Positions 34,221 to 44,818 are shown, numbered from the stretch's first letter. The stretch is 64,000 nt of DNA from Nostoc sp. MG11 (GCF_014904695.1 NZ_JACXXN010000015.1:86205-150204), one strand, 5' to 3'. Notes: a model not told the origin generated them from the sequence alone. Translations and numbers: made by a program.

Positions 34221-37200
34221 GTTATCTGTTGTCAGAATTTATTCCAACAGTGGCAAAGTAATAGGTGCTGGCTTCTTATCCCAAAAGTATATCCTCACCT
34301 GCGCCCATGTAATTGCTGATGCTTTGGGACTTTCAAGAAAAACTACCCAAATGCCAGATGCAGAAATCACCTTGGATTTTCCCCTAGTGGCGGCTAAGCA
34401 ACTCTTCAAAGCTAAGGTTGTTTTCTGGCTACCTGTGAATCCTGATGTGGAAGTAGAAGATATTGCCGGATTGGAATTAAAACATTCTCCCCCAAATCAA
34501 GCTCCACTCGCACCATTAATTACCTCTGATGATTGGGCGGGACATCATTTCCGAGTATTGGGTTTTCCAGCAGGACAACCAGATGGTGTTTGGGCTACTG
34601 GCGTTTTACGTGGACGCACAGCTAAAGGTTGGGTGCAGCTAGAGGATGTCAAACAACCAGGTTATCGACTAGAGCCTGGTTTCAGTGGTGCGCCAATATG
34701 GGATGGTGAGCTTCAAGGTATAGCAGGAATAGCAGTAGCAGTAGACATCAACCGACCAGAAGCCAAAGTTGGGTTTATGATTCCCACACAGGTGTTGGTA
34801 AATGCATGGTCTGTGTTGCGTGAGCAAGTTATTGCTTCTTGTCCCTATCGCGGTTTATTTCCTTTCCGGGAAGAAGATAAACAATTTTTCTTTGGGCGGG
34901 ATATTTTTACCCAGAAACTTGTAGATACAGTCCAAAAACAATCATTGATAGCGGTGATTGGGGCGTCTGGTAGTGGGAAATCTAGTGTAGTGTTTGCCGG
35001 TTTGATTCCTAATTTACGCCAGCAAGGTAACTGGCTCATCGAATCCTTTCGCCCAAAAACGCATCCTGTAGATGAACTCGCAGCAGTAATTGTGCGCCTG
35101 CGTGAACCAGAGAAGGGAAAGACGCAACAAGATATTGATGCAGGAAAATTAGCTCGTGGGTTGCGATCGCGACAAGTTGCAGCACATACTGTTTTATCCC
35201 GAATTTTGTCAGAGAACGAAGATAAACGCCTGTTGCTGGTGGTTGATCAATTTGAGGAACTTTACGCTTCTTGCTCAGATGTTAAAGAGCGTCAATTATT
35301 TTTAAATCAATTACTAGAAGCCGCTGAACTGGTAGAGAATTTTACCCTTTTGCTAACTTTGCGGGCTGATTTTTTGGGGTATGCGCTTTCTGATCGTCGC
35401 TTTGCTGATGCTTTGCAGAATGCTGATTTAAAACTTGCTCCGATGAACCGAGAAGAATTGCAACAGGCGATCGCTCAACCTGCAAACAAGCAAGGGGTAA
35501 GGTTAGAAGAAGGTCTTGCAGAGCGGATTCTTAACGCGGTGGCAGATTCACCAGGTAATTTGCCATTACTAGAATTTACTTTGACGCAACTATGGGCAAA
35601 GCAACAAAATCGCCAGATGACTCATGCTGCTTACGAAGCAATCGGCGGTGTAGAAAAGTCGTTGGCGAACCATGCAGAAGCCGAGTTTGCCAAGCTTAAA
35701 CCAGAGGAGCAACAACAAGCACAGCAAATATTTGTTCAACTGGTGCGTCCTGGGGAAGGTACAGAAGACACCCGCCGACTAGCTACTAGAAATGAGGTAG
35801 GAGACAATAATTGGGATTTGGTTAAGCGTCTGGCTGATGCGCGGCTAGTGGTAACTGGACTTGATGAAATTGCTGGTAAAGAAACAGTAGAGATTGTCCA
35901 TGAGACTTTGATTCGGAAATGGGGACGACTGCACGGATGGATGGAAAGCGATCGCTCTTTTCGGACTTGGCAAGAATTACTACGCTCAAGAATGCGTCAG
36001 TGGGAAAATGCTGGCAAAGATGAAGGGCCATTACTGCGAGGTGTCCCCCTAGGACAAGCGGAAAATTGGCTCAAGCTGCGGCGAGAGGAATTGAGTCAAG
36101 CAGAGCAAGATTTTATTCAGCAGAGTTTAGCATTGCGCGATCGCGATCGGCAGCAAAAAGAAAGCCGCCGCAAACTGACTTTATTTGGGCTGACCAGCGG
36201 TTTAGTGGTAGTCTCAATTCTGGCTATGGTCGCTTTTTGGCTCCGATGGACAGCTGAAGTTGAAGGCTCAGGAGTCACGGCGTTAAGAAATTTTGAATCT
36301 GGCGCTGGAGAAATCGAAGCTTTGGTGTCAGCAATGGCAGCTGGGCAAGAAGTTAAAAAGATGGTTTTTTGGAATAGTCAATGTTTGCAAGACTGTCCAA
36401 CCACAAGTTCGCTGCTTGCTTTGCAGAAGATTTTAGATAATATTCATCAAACAAATCAAATCAATACTTATCAAAGAGGTATAAACAGTATCCGTTTTCT
36501 TAAGGAGGATAAACAAGAGGAAATAATTGTTGCTGGTGGAGAAAATGGCACAGTTACCTGGCGAAATTTCCAGGGAAAGGAATTGAAAAAGCCTAAACTG
36601 CACAATAGCAGTATCAAAAGTATCGATTTTAGTGAAGATCAAACAATACTAGCTACAGGTGCAACTAACGGTTGGGTAAAACTGTGGAATGTCTCAACAC
36701 AGCAGTCACCTCTTTTAATAACATCCATGCATCATAAATGTGTCAATGGCCAACAATTAGGAGAATACGAACGACCAAAAGAAGGTGATAAATGTAGTGT
36801 CAACAATGTTCGTTTTCTTCCTAAGAGCAATCTGCTGGCAACAACTGGAGATGATGGCAAAGTCAAACTGTGGCGTTTTAACGGAGAACCTGTTTTAACA
36901 ATAAATGCCCATCAGGAAAGTATCAAAAGTCTCAATCCTAATCCTGATAATGTTCAGCAATTTGCCACGGCTGGAGAGGATGGCTTGGCAAAACTTTGGG
37001 ATATCAAAGGGACAGAACTAGCAACATTTAAAGGTCATGAATGTAGTGTCAAAGATACTAAAAAATGTAGTGTCAACAGTGTTTGGTTTTACCCCAATAA
37101 AAAGCAAGTTGCTACTGCTGGAGATGATGGTACAGCTCGGCTGTGGAATCTTGCTGGAGAAGAACTGGCAAAATTTGAGGCTCATCAAGAAGGTGTTGAG

Positions 37201-38397
37201 ACAGTTCGTATTCGCAACGATGGTTTGATTGCTACATCAGGTAGCAATGGTAAAGTTCGGCTATGGAATAATTTTAAGGCAACACTACAAGCAGAATTTC
37301 TAGGTCATCAGGGTAGTGTTGTGAGCATCCGGTTTAATGAACAGGGGGATACGCTTGCCACCGCTGGAAAAGATGATGGTACGGTAAGGCTTTGGGCAGT
37401 TCCAGGAAAATCATTAATTAAACCCCAAAATCCCTTAACTAAATTAAAGAGGCATGAAAAAGCTGTTGGTAGTGTGCGTTTTAGTCCAGATGGCAAGTTA
37501 CTAGTTACAGCTTCAGATGATGATATTATTAGGCTTTGGAACCTTCAGGGGAAACTGATAAGACAATTCCAAGCCCATCAAGGCGGTGTTAACAGCGTGC
37601 GTTTTAGCCCAAAAAAAGCAGAAAACCTAATTGTTACAGGTGGAAAAGATGGCACAATCAAGCTCTGGACGCGTACTGGAAAACCATTAAAGCCTTTAAA
37701 ACCTTTTGAGGGGCATTCTCAAGCAATACGAAGCATCAATTTCAATAATGAAGGAGATAGACTTGTTACTGCTGGAGATGATGGCATGGCGAAACTGTGG
37801 GATCTTAAAGGAACCAAGTTACAAGAATTTAAACACCAAGGTAAAGTCGAGACTACCAGATTTAGCCCAGATGGCAAGCTGCTAGCTACGGTTGGAGAAA
37901 ATGGGACGGCATTACTGTGGGATATTAGTAGTGGCAAGCTGTTTAAACAATTAACAGGTCATAAGGGCTATGTTAATACTGTCGGTTTTAGCCCTACGGA
38001 GAATAAATTGGCTACTGCTGGAGATGATGCTACGGTTAGGTTATGGGATTATTCAGGAAAACAGTTAAAAGAATTTAAGACTTATGAAGGCAGAGTCACA
38101 CAAATAACTTTCAGTCGGGATGGCAAGCTGCTAACTACATCTTCAGCAACCTATACAACTAGATTGTGGAATTTATCAGGGCAACAAGTAGCAGAATTTA
38201 CAGGTCATCAAGGCAGTGTGAGAAGCGCAGATTTTAGCCCGGATAGCAAACTACTAGCTACAGCCAATGAGGATAAGACGGCGATCGCATGGCGCGTTAG
38301 AGGATTAGATGAATTGCTGCATGAAGGGTGCGATCGCCTCAAAGATTACCTTGTAACTAATCCCGAAGAAAAGAAAAAACTTGATGTGTGTCGTTGA
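34204..38397 (+). CDS. trypsin-like protease - nSTAND1 NTPase - 14 WD40 repeat protein
   Basis: 1397 residues. A trypsin-like domain (1-205) has His35 (LTCAHVIAD), Asp86 (DIAGLEL) and Ser161 (GFSGAPIWD). The nSTAND1 NTPase (about 215-640) opens with CPYRGLFPFREED and FFFGRD and has Walker A GASGSGKSS (253-261) and Walker B LLLVVDQFEELY (343-354). A membrane helix (about 660-681) follows, then about 75 linker residues and 14 WD40 repeats (about 755-1375), enough for two seven-bladed propellers. Such proteins are predicted conflict sensors: propellers detect a ligand, the NTPase oligomerises and the protease is switched on. The cut target is unknown. Confidence 0.92.
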   Translation: MTAPLELSVVRIYSNSGKVIGAGFLSQKYILTCAHVIADALGLSRKTTQMPDAEITLDFPLVAAKQLFKAKVVFWLPVNPDVEVEDIAGLELKHSPPNQAPLAPLITSDDWAGHHFRVLGFPAGQPDGVWATGVLRGRTAKGWVQLEDVKQPGYRLEPGFSGAPIWDGELQGIAGIAVAVDINRPEAKVGFMIPTQVLVNAWSVLREQVIASCPYRGLFPFREEDKQFFFGRDIFTQKLVDTVQKQSLIAVIGASGSGKSSVVFAGLIPNLRQQGNWLIESFRPKTHPVDELAAVIVRLREPEKGKTQQDIDAGKLARGLRSRQVAAHTVLSRILSENEDKRLLLVVDQFEELYASCSDVKERQLFLNQLLEAAELVENFTLLLTLRADFLGYALSDRRFADALQNADLKLAPMNREELQQAIAQPANKQGVRLEEGLAERILNAVADSPGNLPLLEFTLTQLWAKQQNRQMTHAAYEAIGGVEKSLANHAEAEFAKLKPEEQQQAQQIFVQLVRPGEGTEDTRRLATRNEVGDNNWDLVKRLADARLVVTGLDEIAGKETVEIVHETLIRKWGRLHGWMESDRSFRTWQELLRSRMRQWENAGKDEGPLLRGVPLGQAENWLKLRREELSQAEQDFIQQSLALRDRDRQQKESRRKLTLFGLTSGLVVVSILAMVAFWLRWTAEVEGSGVTALRNFESGAGEIEALVSAMAAGQEVKKMVFWNSQCLQDCPTTSSLLALQKILDNIHQTNQINTYQRGINSIRFLKEDKQEEIIVAGGENGTVTWRNFQGKELKKPKLHNSSIKSIDFSEDQTILATGATNGWVKLWNVSTQQSPLLITSMHHKCVNGQQLGEYERPKEGDKCSVNNVRFLPKSNLLATTGDDGKVKLWRFNGEPVLTINAHQESIKSLNPNPDNVQQFATAGEDGLAKLWDIKGTELATFKGHECSVKDTKKCSVNSVWFYPNKKQVATAGDDGTARLWNLAGEELAKFEAHQEGVETVRIRNDGLIATSGSNGKVRLWNNFKATLQAEFLGHQGSVVSIRFNEQGDTLATAGKDDGTVRLWAVPGKSLIKPQNPLTKLKRHEKAVGSVRFSPDGKLLVTASDDDIIRLWNLQGKLIRQFQAHQGGVNSVRFSPKKAENLIVTGGKDGTIKLWTRTGKPLKPLKPFEGHSQAIRSINFNNEGDRLVTAGDDGMAKLWDLKGTKLQEFKHQGKVETTRFSPDGKLLATVGENGTALLWDISSGKLFKQLTGHKGYVNTVGFSPTENKLATAGDDATVRLWDYSGKQLKEFKTYEGRVTQITFSRDGKLLTTSSATYTTRLWNLSGQQVAEFTGHQGSVRSADFSPDSKLLATANEDKTAIAWRVRGLDELLHEGCDRLKDYLVTNPEEKKKLDVCR

Positions 38398-38546
38398 AGT
38401 ATTTGTCTAATTAACTTTACAATATCCAGGAGATATATAATTTTGGTGGTACAAAAGTTTGTGTAGCACTTGAGTAATAAATATTACTTAAAACAACGCT
38501 ATTACTTAACTAGCCTACTATTGTATATCTTTTGTGTAGTATTCTG

Positions 38547-40730
38547 ATGACAAAGGTTAAGAGTGTTGATATATCAGGAAATTTAGCATTTTTATTAGAA
38601 GTTGGTACAGAAGAACTACCTGCAAGCTTTCTCAGTAATGCTTTAACGCAGTGGCAAGAACGCATTCCTCAAAGTCTAGAAGCAAATAGCTTCTTCAGCA
38701 CATCTGTAGAAGTTTACGGTACTCCCCGGCGCTTGGCGGTACTAATCAAAGGTCTACCATCCCAACAACCAGACCGCGAAGAGGAAATCAAAGGCCCACC
38801 CGCACAAGCAGCCTTTAAAGATGGTAAGGCGACACCAGCAGCAGTAGGCTTTGCCAAAAAGCAAGGCGTGGAAATAGACGCTTTAGAAATCCGTCCCACT
38901 GACAAAGGGGAATTTGTCTTTGTGCAAAAAAGAATTCCCGGTCGTCCTGTGGCGGAAATTTTGACAGAACTTGTTCCCCAGTGGATTTGGGGTTTAGAAG
39001 GTAAGCGGTTGATGCGTTGGGGTGATGGGGATGCCAAGTTTTCCCGACCAATTCGCTGGCTGGTAGCTTTGTTAGATGCAGAGGTGCTACCGATTGAATT
39101 AGTTAATGGTTCGGAAACGATAAAGAGCGATCGCATTTCCCAAGGTCATCGTGTCTTACATCCAGAAACCGTGACAATTCCCCATGCGACTGATTATGTC
39201 AAAACTCTAAATCATGCCTACGTCACAGTTGACAGTGATCAACGGGCAAATACGATCACAGAGCAAGTTCAATCATCTGTACAAAGCTTAGATGGGTATG
39301 CAGAAATCTATCCCCATCTATTAGAAGAAGTTACTAACCTCGTAGAATGGCCTTCAGCGGTTGTCGGCAGATTTGAACCAGAATTTTTAAACTTACCAAC
39401 TGAGGTAATTACCACAGTTATGGTGAGTCATCAACGTTATTTTCCTGTATTTAAAGCTGCAAATAGCAAAGAATTACTTCCCTATTTCATCACTATTTCT
39501 AACGGTGACTCAACCAAATCAGACATCATTGCAGTTGGAAATGAAAGAGTGATTCGCGCCCGTTTAGCCGATGGTCGATTTTTCTACGAAGCAGATTTAG
39601 CCAAGCCTCTGGAAAGCTTTTTACCTCAATTAGAAAAGGTCACTTTTCAAGAAGATATTGGTTCTCTGCGTGCCAAGGTAGATAGAGTAGTCAAGATTGC
39701 CGAGCAAATTACAGAACAGTTGCAATTAGGGGAAAGCGAACGCTACAAAATCCAAAGAGCAGCTTTGCTTTGTAAAGCCGATTTGGTTACTCAAATGGTA
39801 TATGAATTTCCCGAATTACAGGGCATTATGGGACAAAAATATGCCTTAGCCAGTGGAGAAGAACCAGAAGTTGCCACAGCAATTTTTGAACATTATTTAC
39901 CACGAGGAGCCGATGACATTTTACCCGAAACTCTAACAGGTCAAGTAGTTGGTTTGGCAGATAGGCTAGATACATTGGTAAGTATCTTTGGATTGGGAAT
40001 GATACCTACAGGTTCTTCTGATCCCTTTGCTTTACGTCGAGCTGCAAATGCTGTAGTTAATATTACGTGGTCAGCTAATTTGCCGATAAATTTAGAAAAT
40101 TTGGTAGAGCAAATAGCAACAGATTTTGTTACAGTAAATAACAAAAATCAGGCACAACTAATTACAGCGTTGCAAGAATTTTTCTTACAACGCATCCGCA
40201 CCCTACTGCAAGAAGAAAAGCAGATTGATTACGACTTGGTAAATGCAGTTTTGGGAGAGAATGACCCAGAGTATACAGAACGGGCGTTACAGGATTTATT
40301 AGATGTCCGCGATCGCGCCTTATACTTACAACAAATCCGCAACGACAACACCTTAGATAACATCTACGAAACTGTTAACCGTTCCACACGATTAGCGGCG
40401 CAAGGTGATTTGGATACAAAACAGCTAGAACCAACAAGCGTAGTTCGTCAAGAACTATTCCAAAAATCTTCTGAGGTAGCTCTGTATAATTCCTTAGTTG
40501 ACTTAGTGCCACAAACTCAAGCAGCACAGCAGACACGGAATTATCAACTGTTAGTAGCAGCATTAGCAAACATTGCCCCGGCTGTTAGTAGCTTTTTTGA
40601 CGGGCCGGATAGCGTTTTAGTCATGGATACTGATCTTGAAGTCAAGCGTAATCGCTTACATTTGCTGGGATTAGTTCGTAATCATGCCCGTGTATTGGCT
40701 GATTTTGGGGCGATTGTCAAAAATCTGTAG
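38547..40730 (+). CDS. glyS: glycine--tRNA ligase beta subunit
   Basis: 727 residues from ATG 38547 ([28 protein letters not shown]); an upstream TTG gives five extra residues without support. Family landmarks are [62 protein letters not shown] and [16 protein letters not shown]. The C-terminal anticodon-binding DALR domain follows. With the alpha subunit (not in this window) it charges tRNA-Gly in the cytoplasm. Length and motifs are normal. It is followed 81 bp later by murD. Confidence 0.96.
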   Translation: MTKVKSVDISGNLAFLLEVGTEELPASFLSNALTQWQERIPQSLEANSFFSTSVEVYGTPRRLAVLIKGLPSQQPDREEEIKGPPAQAAFKDGKATPAAVGFAKKQGVEIDALEIRPTDKGEFVFVQKRIPGRPVAEILTELVPQWIWGLEGKRLMRWGDGDAKFSRPIRWLVALLDAEVLPIELVNGSETIKSDRISQGHRVLHPETVTIPHATDYVKTLNHAYVTVDSDQRANTITEQVQSSVQSLDGYAEIYPHLLEEVTNLVEWPSAVVGRFEPEFLNLPTEVITTVMVSHQRYFPVFKAANSKELLPYFITISNGDSTKSDIIAVGNERVIRARLADGRFFYEADLAKPLESFLPQLEKVTFQEDIGSLRAKVDRVVKIAEQITEQLQLGESERYKIQRAALLCKADLVTQMVYEFPELQGIMGQKYALASGEEPEVATAIFEHYLPRGADDILPETLTGQVVGLADRLDTLVSIFGLGMIPTGSSDPFALRRAANAVVNITWSANLPINLENLVEQIATDFVTVNNKNQAQLITALQEFFLQRIRTLLQEEKQIDYDLVNAVLGENDPEYTERALQDLLDVRDRALYLQQIRNDNTLDNIYETVNRSTRLAAQGDLDTKQLEPTSVVRQELFQKSSEVALYNSLVDLVPQTQAAQQTRNYQLLVAALANIAPAVSSFFDGPDSVLVMDTDLEVKRNRLHLLGLVRNHARVLADFGAIVKNL

Positions 40731-40811
40731 CACAGCCCAACAAAAAGTTGTGTAATTTTGCCAATAAGCGCTACTATAGGGAGTGCTTAACCAGGGACTC
40801 TGCTGCAATCT

Positions 40812-42296
40812 ATGTCCAAAGCTCATGTGATTGGATTGGGAAAGTCCGGTGTTGCTGCGGCGAGATTGTTGCAACGGGAAGGTTGGGAGGTGGAGCTAAG
40901 CGATCGCACCATCTCCGAAACCCTCCTTCAGCAACAACAAGAACTCGCTGCCGAGCAAATAACCGTTAAACTAGGCCAATCCCTGGAATTGAATGGTGCT
41001 AATTTACCCCAATTAATAGTTGTTAGTCCTGGCGTGCCTTGGGATATTCCTGTGTTAATTCAGGCACAAGAACTAGGCATAGAAACCATTGGGGAAATGG
41101 AACTCGCCTGGCGACATCTGCAATCTCTACCTTGGGTAGGAATTACAGGTACTAACGGCAAAACTACTACCACAGCTTTAATTGCTGCCATTTTTCAAGC
41201 AGCAGGATTAAATGCACCCGCCTGCGGTAATATTGGCTACGCTGCTTGCGAAGTTGCTCTGTCCCTAACAGAGGGAGGGAGGGAAACTCCAATCCAAAAT
41301 CTAAAATCTAAAATCCAAAATCAGATTGATTGGGTAATTGCGGAAGTCAGTAGCTATCAAATAGAATCTTCTAATACTCTTGCTCCCCGTATTGGTATTT
41401 GGACGACTTTCACACCAGATCACCTTAGTCGCCATAAGACTTTAGAGAACTACTACAACATTAAAGCCAAACTGTTACATCAGTCTGAGTTTCAAATTTT
41501 CAATGGCGATGATGGCTATTTGAGCAAGTTAGGTCAAAGTCATTGGCCTGATGCCTATTGGACAAGTGTCAAAGGAAAAGATTCTCTGATTGGTGAACAA
41601 GGCTTTTACATCGAAAATGGCTGGGTTGTTGAAAAGTTGACTGCATCTTCAGCACCAGCACCCGTTGTGGAAGTGTCTGCTTTACGGATGGTGGGAGAAC
41701 ACAACCAGCAAAATCTACTCATGGCTGTAGCGGCAGCGCGGTTAGCAGGGATTAGGTGTGATGCGATCGCGCGTGCAATTCGTGAATTCCCTGGCGTTGC
41801 TCATCGTTTGGAGCATATCTGCACTTGGGAAGGCATTGATTTCATTAACGACAGCAAAGCCACCAACTACGATGCTGCCGAAGTTGGCTTAGCATCCGTG
41901 AAAAGTCCAGCGATTTTGATTGCTGGCGGAGAAGCCAAAGCAGGCGATGATACTGGTTGGCTAGCAAAAATTTGCTCCTCAACTGCTGCTGTATTATTAA
42001 TTGGCTCTGCCGCACCCGCGTTTGCCCAACGCCTTCAAGAGGTGGGGTATCATTCTTACGAAATTGTGAAAACAATGGAAAGAGCAGTTATCAGGTCGGC
42101 AGAATTAGCCAAGCAGTATCATGCATCTGTAGTATTGCTGTCTCCAGCTTGCGCCAGTTTCGACCAGTACCCGAATTTTGAGATCCGAGGTGATCATTTC
42201 CGCCAGTTATGTCTTGCTTGGGCAACAGAAAGAAAGTTGACTGCGAAATTAGATTCTGCAAGCTCAGGTCAAGAGTCCATAGTCCGAAGTCGATAG
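40812..42296 (+). CDS. murD: UDP-N-acetylmuramoylalanine--D-glutamate ligase
   Basis: 494 residues. The Rossmann start [21 protein letters not shown] is followed by the ATP loop [17 protein letters not shown] (about 113-129), the UDP-binding and central domain ([21 protein letters not shown]), [24 protein letters not shown] and the C-terminal [20 protein letters not shown]. It adds D-glutamate to UDP-MurNAc-L-Ala in cytoplasmic peptidoglycan precursor synthesis. An insert at about residues 160-172 is encoded by AATCCAAAATCTAAAATC-type 7-bp repeats that went in without breaking the frame. A hairpin terminator follows at 42356-42386. Confidence 0.97.
   Translation: MSKAHVIGLGKSGVAAARLLQREGWEVELSDRTISETLLQQQQELAAEQITVKLGQSLELNGANLPQLIVVSPGVPWDIPVLIQAQELGIETIGEMELAWRHLQSLPWVGITGTNGKTTTTALIAAIFQAAGLNAPACGNIGYAACEVALSLTEGGRETPIQNLKSKIQNQIDWVIAEVSSYQIESSNTLAPRIGIWTTFTPDHLSRHKTLENYYNIKAKLLHQSEFQIFNGDDGYLSKLGQSHWPDAYWTSVKGKDSLIGEQGFYIENGWVVEKLTASSAPAPVVEVSALRMVGEHNQQNLLMAVAAARLAGIRCDAIARAIREFPGVAHRLEHICTWEGIDFINDSKATNYDAAEVGLASVKSPAILIAGGEAKAGDDTGWLAKICSSTAAVLLIGSAAPAFAQRLQEVGYHSYEIVKTMERAVIRSAELAKQYHASVVLLSPACASFDQYPNFEIRGDHFRQLCLAWATERKLTAKLDSASSGQESIVRSR
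41291..41324 (+). repeat. 7-bp STRR array inside the murD coding sequence
   Basis: Units ATCCAAA/ATCTAAA repeat about five times, encoding [11 protein letters not shown] in frame. The same array type appears between genes at 10840-10858 and 62643-62674. Confidence 0.7.
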
Positions 42297-42355
42297 TCAA
42301 CTGTACTTCCATTATGGGAATTTTCAGTTTATTGATAGCATAGGCTTCTATTATT

Positions 42356-42386
42356 TAGGGACATAACTATTACAGTTATGTCCCTA
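42356..42386 (+). terminator. hairpin terminator after murD
   Basis: TAGGGACATAAC (42356-42367) pairs perfectly with GTTATGTCCCTA (42375-42386), followed by CACTTTTTC. It lies 60 bp after the murD stop. Confidence 0.7.
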
Positions 42387-42885
42387 CACTTTTTCAACGA
42401 ATAGAGCCAGAAATTTATGTATAGCTGTCGTCACATAGGTTAGGACAGTGTTGATTGCTCAAAGCTCTGAAGCAACTGGGTTTCTACGGGCTAAACCATA
42501 GCTATCCGCGCTTCAGCACTCAGCGAGAAGTTGCGTGCGGGGGTTCCCTCCGTTGAGCAAACTTCTCCCAAGGGGAGACGCTAAGAGCGAACGGTGACTC
42601 AGCACTTTGCTATATACAAGTGATGTCTAGCGTCTGTGCGATCGCATAACCTAGCTTTATCTGCACTATCTGTGCGATGGAATTGTATCAAGAAGAAAAA
42701 GTAGATACTATATGCTTATTTAAACTACAGCTAACAATAATTTTTACAAACTTAGCCCAAGCAGAAGTGTATTAATTATGTCCCAAAAAACTATATAAGA
42801 AACTGCTGAAGGCAAAAGTCCATTAATTATGATGATTTATAGTTATTGTTTTAAAGCCACAAATTGAGTATAAGTTTACATTCAC
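42387..42885. other. gene-free gap with repeats, upstream of the microviridin genes
   Basis: Contains the second copy of the 34-bp dispersed repeat (42420-42455), a CTTCTCCCAAGGGGAGACGC-type palindromic repeat (about 42528-42600), and AT-rich DNA from 42680 onward that probably includes the microviridin promoter. No gene supported. Confidence 0.45.
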
Positions 42886-42906
42886 TTGACCAAAGGAGTT
42901 AAAGTT

Positions 42907-43158
42907 ATGTCTAACATCAAAGTAGAAGATTTAGATTCGCAAGCAGTACCATTCTTTGCCCGCTTCCTAGAAGGACAATCTCCTGAAGAGTTGTCTGAAG
43001 AGGAAATGGAAGCAGTTGCAGGCGGGTGTGGTGGAATAGTTACGACTCTGAAGTTTCCTTCTGATAATGAAGATGTCGTCACTAAGAAATACCCATCTGA
43101 TAGCGATGAATATGCTGTAACTCAAAAGTACCCTTCAGATGGTGACGATGCAGTGTAA
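42907..43158 (+). CDS. mdnA: microviridin (graspetide) precursor with three core motifs
   Basis: 83 residues. ATG 42907 chosen because AAAGGAG lies 8 nt upstream. The leader carries the ligase-binding helix PFFARFLEG (15-23), then an acidic stretch and a double-glycine site EAVAGG (35-40) as used by C39-type exporters. Three microviridin cores follow: TLKFPSDNED (47-56), TKKYPSDSDE (59-68) and TQKYPSDGDD (72-81). In known microviridins Thr and Ser form esters with Asp/Glu, and Lys forms an amide, giving a cage that inhibits serine proteases. The two ligases follow directly. The cores differ at the residue after Thr (Leu, Lys, Gln). Three products are predicted. Confidence 0.93.
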   Translation: MSNIKVEDLDSQAVPFFARFLEGQSPEELSEEEMEAVAGGCGGIVTTLKFPSDNEDVVTKKYPSDSDEYAVTQKYPSDGDDAV

Positions 43159-43422
43159 AAAGGACTGTGAATTGGAGATTAAGAATAAACTAGGGTGAGC
43201 ATTGTAATGCCCACCCTATCAGGTTACAAGCATCTGTGCGATCGCCTACACCCCGCCGTAGTCCATCGCAAAAATTCTAAACAAGATGAGTTTGTCATGA
43301 ATCAATACTCATTTGATAGTGAGGATTACATTTTACATATAAGTTTTATAAAGTAACTGCCTACTTATTTCTAGTTGGTAGTAGGCTGCAAAAGAAAAAA
43401 ACCAACACTGATTTGATATTGT

Positions 43423-44409
43423 ATGCGCCCCTCGCGTGATGTGGTTTTATTAATCACCCACAGTGGTGATTACTTCACAATAGATAGAGTAGCAGATGCC
43501 CTATCAAAACGGGGCGCACAACCATTTCGCTTTGACACCGATCAATTTCCGATCGCAGTACAACTCCAAGCGCATCTTGATAACTCTGGGAGTCATCACA
43601 GGCTGCAATATGGCGATCGCTCTATTAGCACAGAGCAAGTGCAAGGGGTGTGGATGCGTCGTATTTGGCAGCCTCAGTTAGGCAAAGAATTGGCTCCACA
43701 ATTTCAACAAGCCTGCATCAGAGAATCACTCACAACTCTAGATGGCTTCTGGGACAGTCTTAAAGAAGCTATGTGGGTGGATGATTTGCAGCGGATTAAT
43801 GCCGCAGAGAACAAGCTACGTCAATTGAGAGTTGCTCGTGAAGTTGGTCTGGTAATTCCTCGGACTCTTGTTACTAATGACCCTGAAGAAGTACGAGAGT
43901 TTTTCTTTGAGGTCAAAGGAAAGATGATTGCTAAGCTATTAACGCCTCTTTCCTCTGGGATGAAAGGCTCCACTTTCTTCTTATATACCAGATTAGTCAA
44001 AGAAGAAGATTTGCTGGATGCCCAAACACTGCGTTATTGTCCAATGGTGTTTCAAGAGCAAATCCCTAAACAACTGGAACTACGGGCAGTGTTTGTGAAT
44101 GGAAAATTATTTGTAGGGGCGTTAGATGCGTCTCGTTATGCAGCATTCACTCAAGATTGGCGACGCGCTAAATCTGAGGATTGTGTATGGCAAACTCATG
44201 AACTTCCTATAAATATAGTTGATTGTCTCAATGCTTTTATGACTAGGTTTGAGTTGGTTTTTGGCGCATTGGACTTGATTCAAACACCATCAGGAGAATA
44301 TGTCTTTTTGGAAATTAACCCTACAGGCGAGTGGGGAATGCTAGAACGAGATTTAGGCTACCCTATTTCGGAAGCGATCGCTGATGCCTTGCTTTCAAGA
44401 AGTGCTTAA
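43423..44409 (+). CDS. mdnB: ATP-grasp peptide ligase, MdnB/MvdC type (lactam-forming)
   Basis: 328 residues. The start MRPSRDVVLLITHSGDYFTIDRV and WMRRIWQPQL, GFWDSLKEAMWVDDLQRI and YCPMVFQEQIPKQLELRAVFVNG match the MdnB/MvdC group. The ATP-grasp metal-binding end is FLEINPTGEWGMLERDLG. In the Planktothrix and Microcystis pathways this enzyme closes the Lys-Glu amide ring after the esters are made. It lies 264 bp after the precursor and 409 bp before the second ligase; the order A-B-C is kept but the second gap is enlarged by a mobile element. Confidence 0.93.
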   Translation: MRPSRDVVLLITHSGDYFTIDRVADALSKRGAQPFRFDTDQFPIAVQLQAHLDNSGSHHRLQYGDRSISTEQVQGVWMRRIWQPQLGKELAPQFQQACIRESLTTLDGFWDSLKEAMWVDDLQRINAAENKLRQLRVAREVGLVIPRTLVTNDPEEVREFFFEVKGKMIAKLLTPLSSGMKGSTFFLYTRLVKEEDLLDAQTLRYCPMVFQEQIPKQLELRAVFVNGKLFVGALDASRYAAFTQDWRRAKSEDCVWQTHELPINIVDCLNAFMTRFELVFGALDLIQTPSGEYVFLEINPTGEWGMLERDLGYPISEAIADALLSRSA

Positions 44410-44550
44410 TTAAATCAGAGCTAGTAGTAAGCGGCTCTAGCCTTTGAGAACTTTATATAGAGCGATAAATCGCTCACTACGAACAAAAATCTTACATTTA
44501 ATTACGTCTACCTACTTAATAAACCGTAATAATTATAAATTGACAAATTC

Positions 44551-44759
44551 AGGACTTACGCACTCAGATCCCCCAACCCCCTTAAAAAGGGGGGAACTTC
44601 TAAAGCCCCCTTTTTAAGGGGAGCCAGCGCGCGGTCTTCTCCCTTCGCGTAGCGTCTCCAAGAGTTGGGGAGACGCAATCATGCGATGGAGTCTCCCCAA
44701 GTGGAGCGACTGGCGTGGGCTAGAGGGATCTAGGTTTCAGGCTTCAGTGCGTAAGTCCT
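44551..44759. mobile_element. 209-bp MITE-like element between the two microviridin ligases
   Basis: Ends are AGGACTTACGCACT (44551-44564) and its exact complement AGTGCGTAAGTCCT (44746-44759). The inside is palindromic (CCCCCTTAAAAAGGGGG, GCCCCCTTTTTAAGGGG) and contains a CTTCGCGTAGCGTCTCC repeat. No coding capacity. It lies in the mdnB-mdnC gap and its hairpins could weaken read-through. Target duplication not resolved. Confidence 0.75.
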
Positions 44760-44818
44760 AAAATTAACACTTTATAACTCACAAAATAAAACTAAAAAAT
44801 CAGAACTTAGCACTCGAT

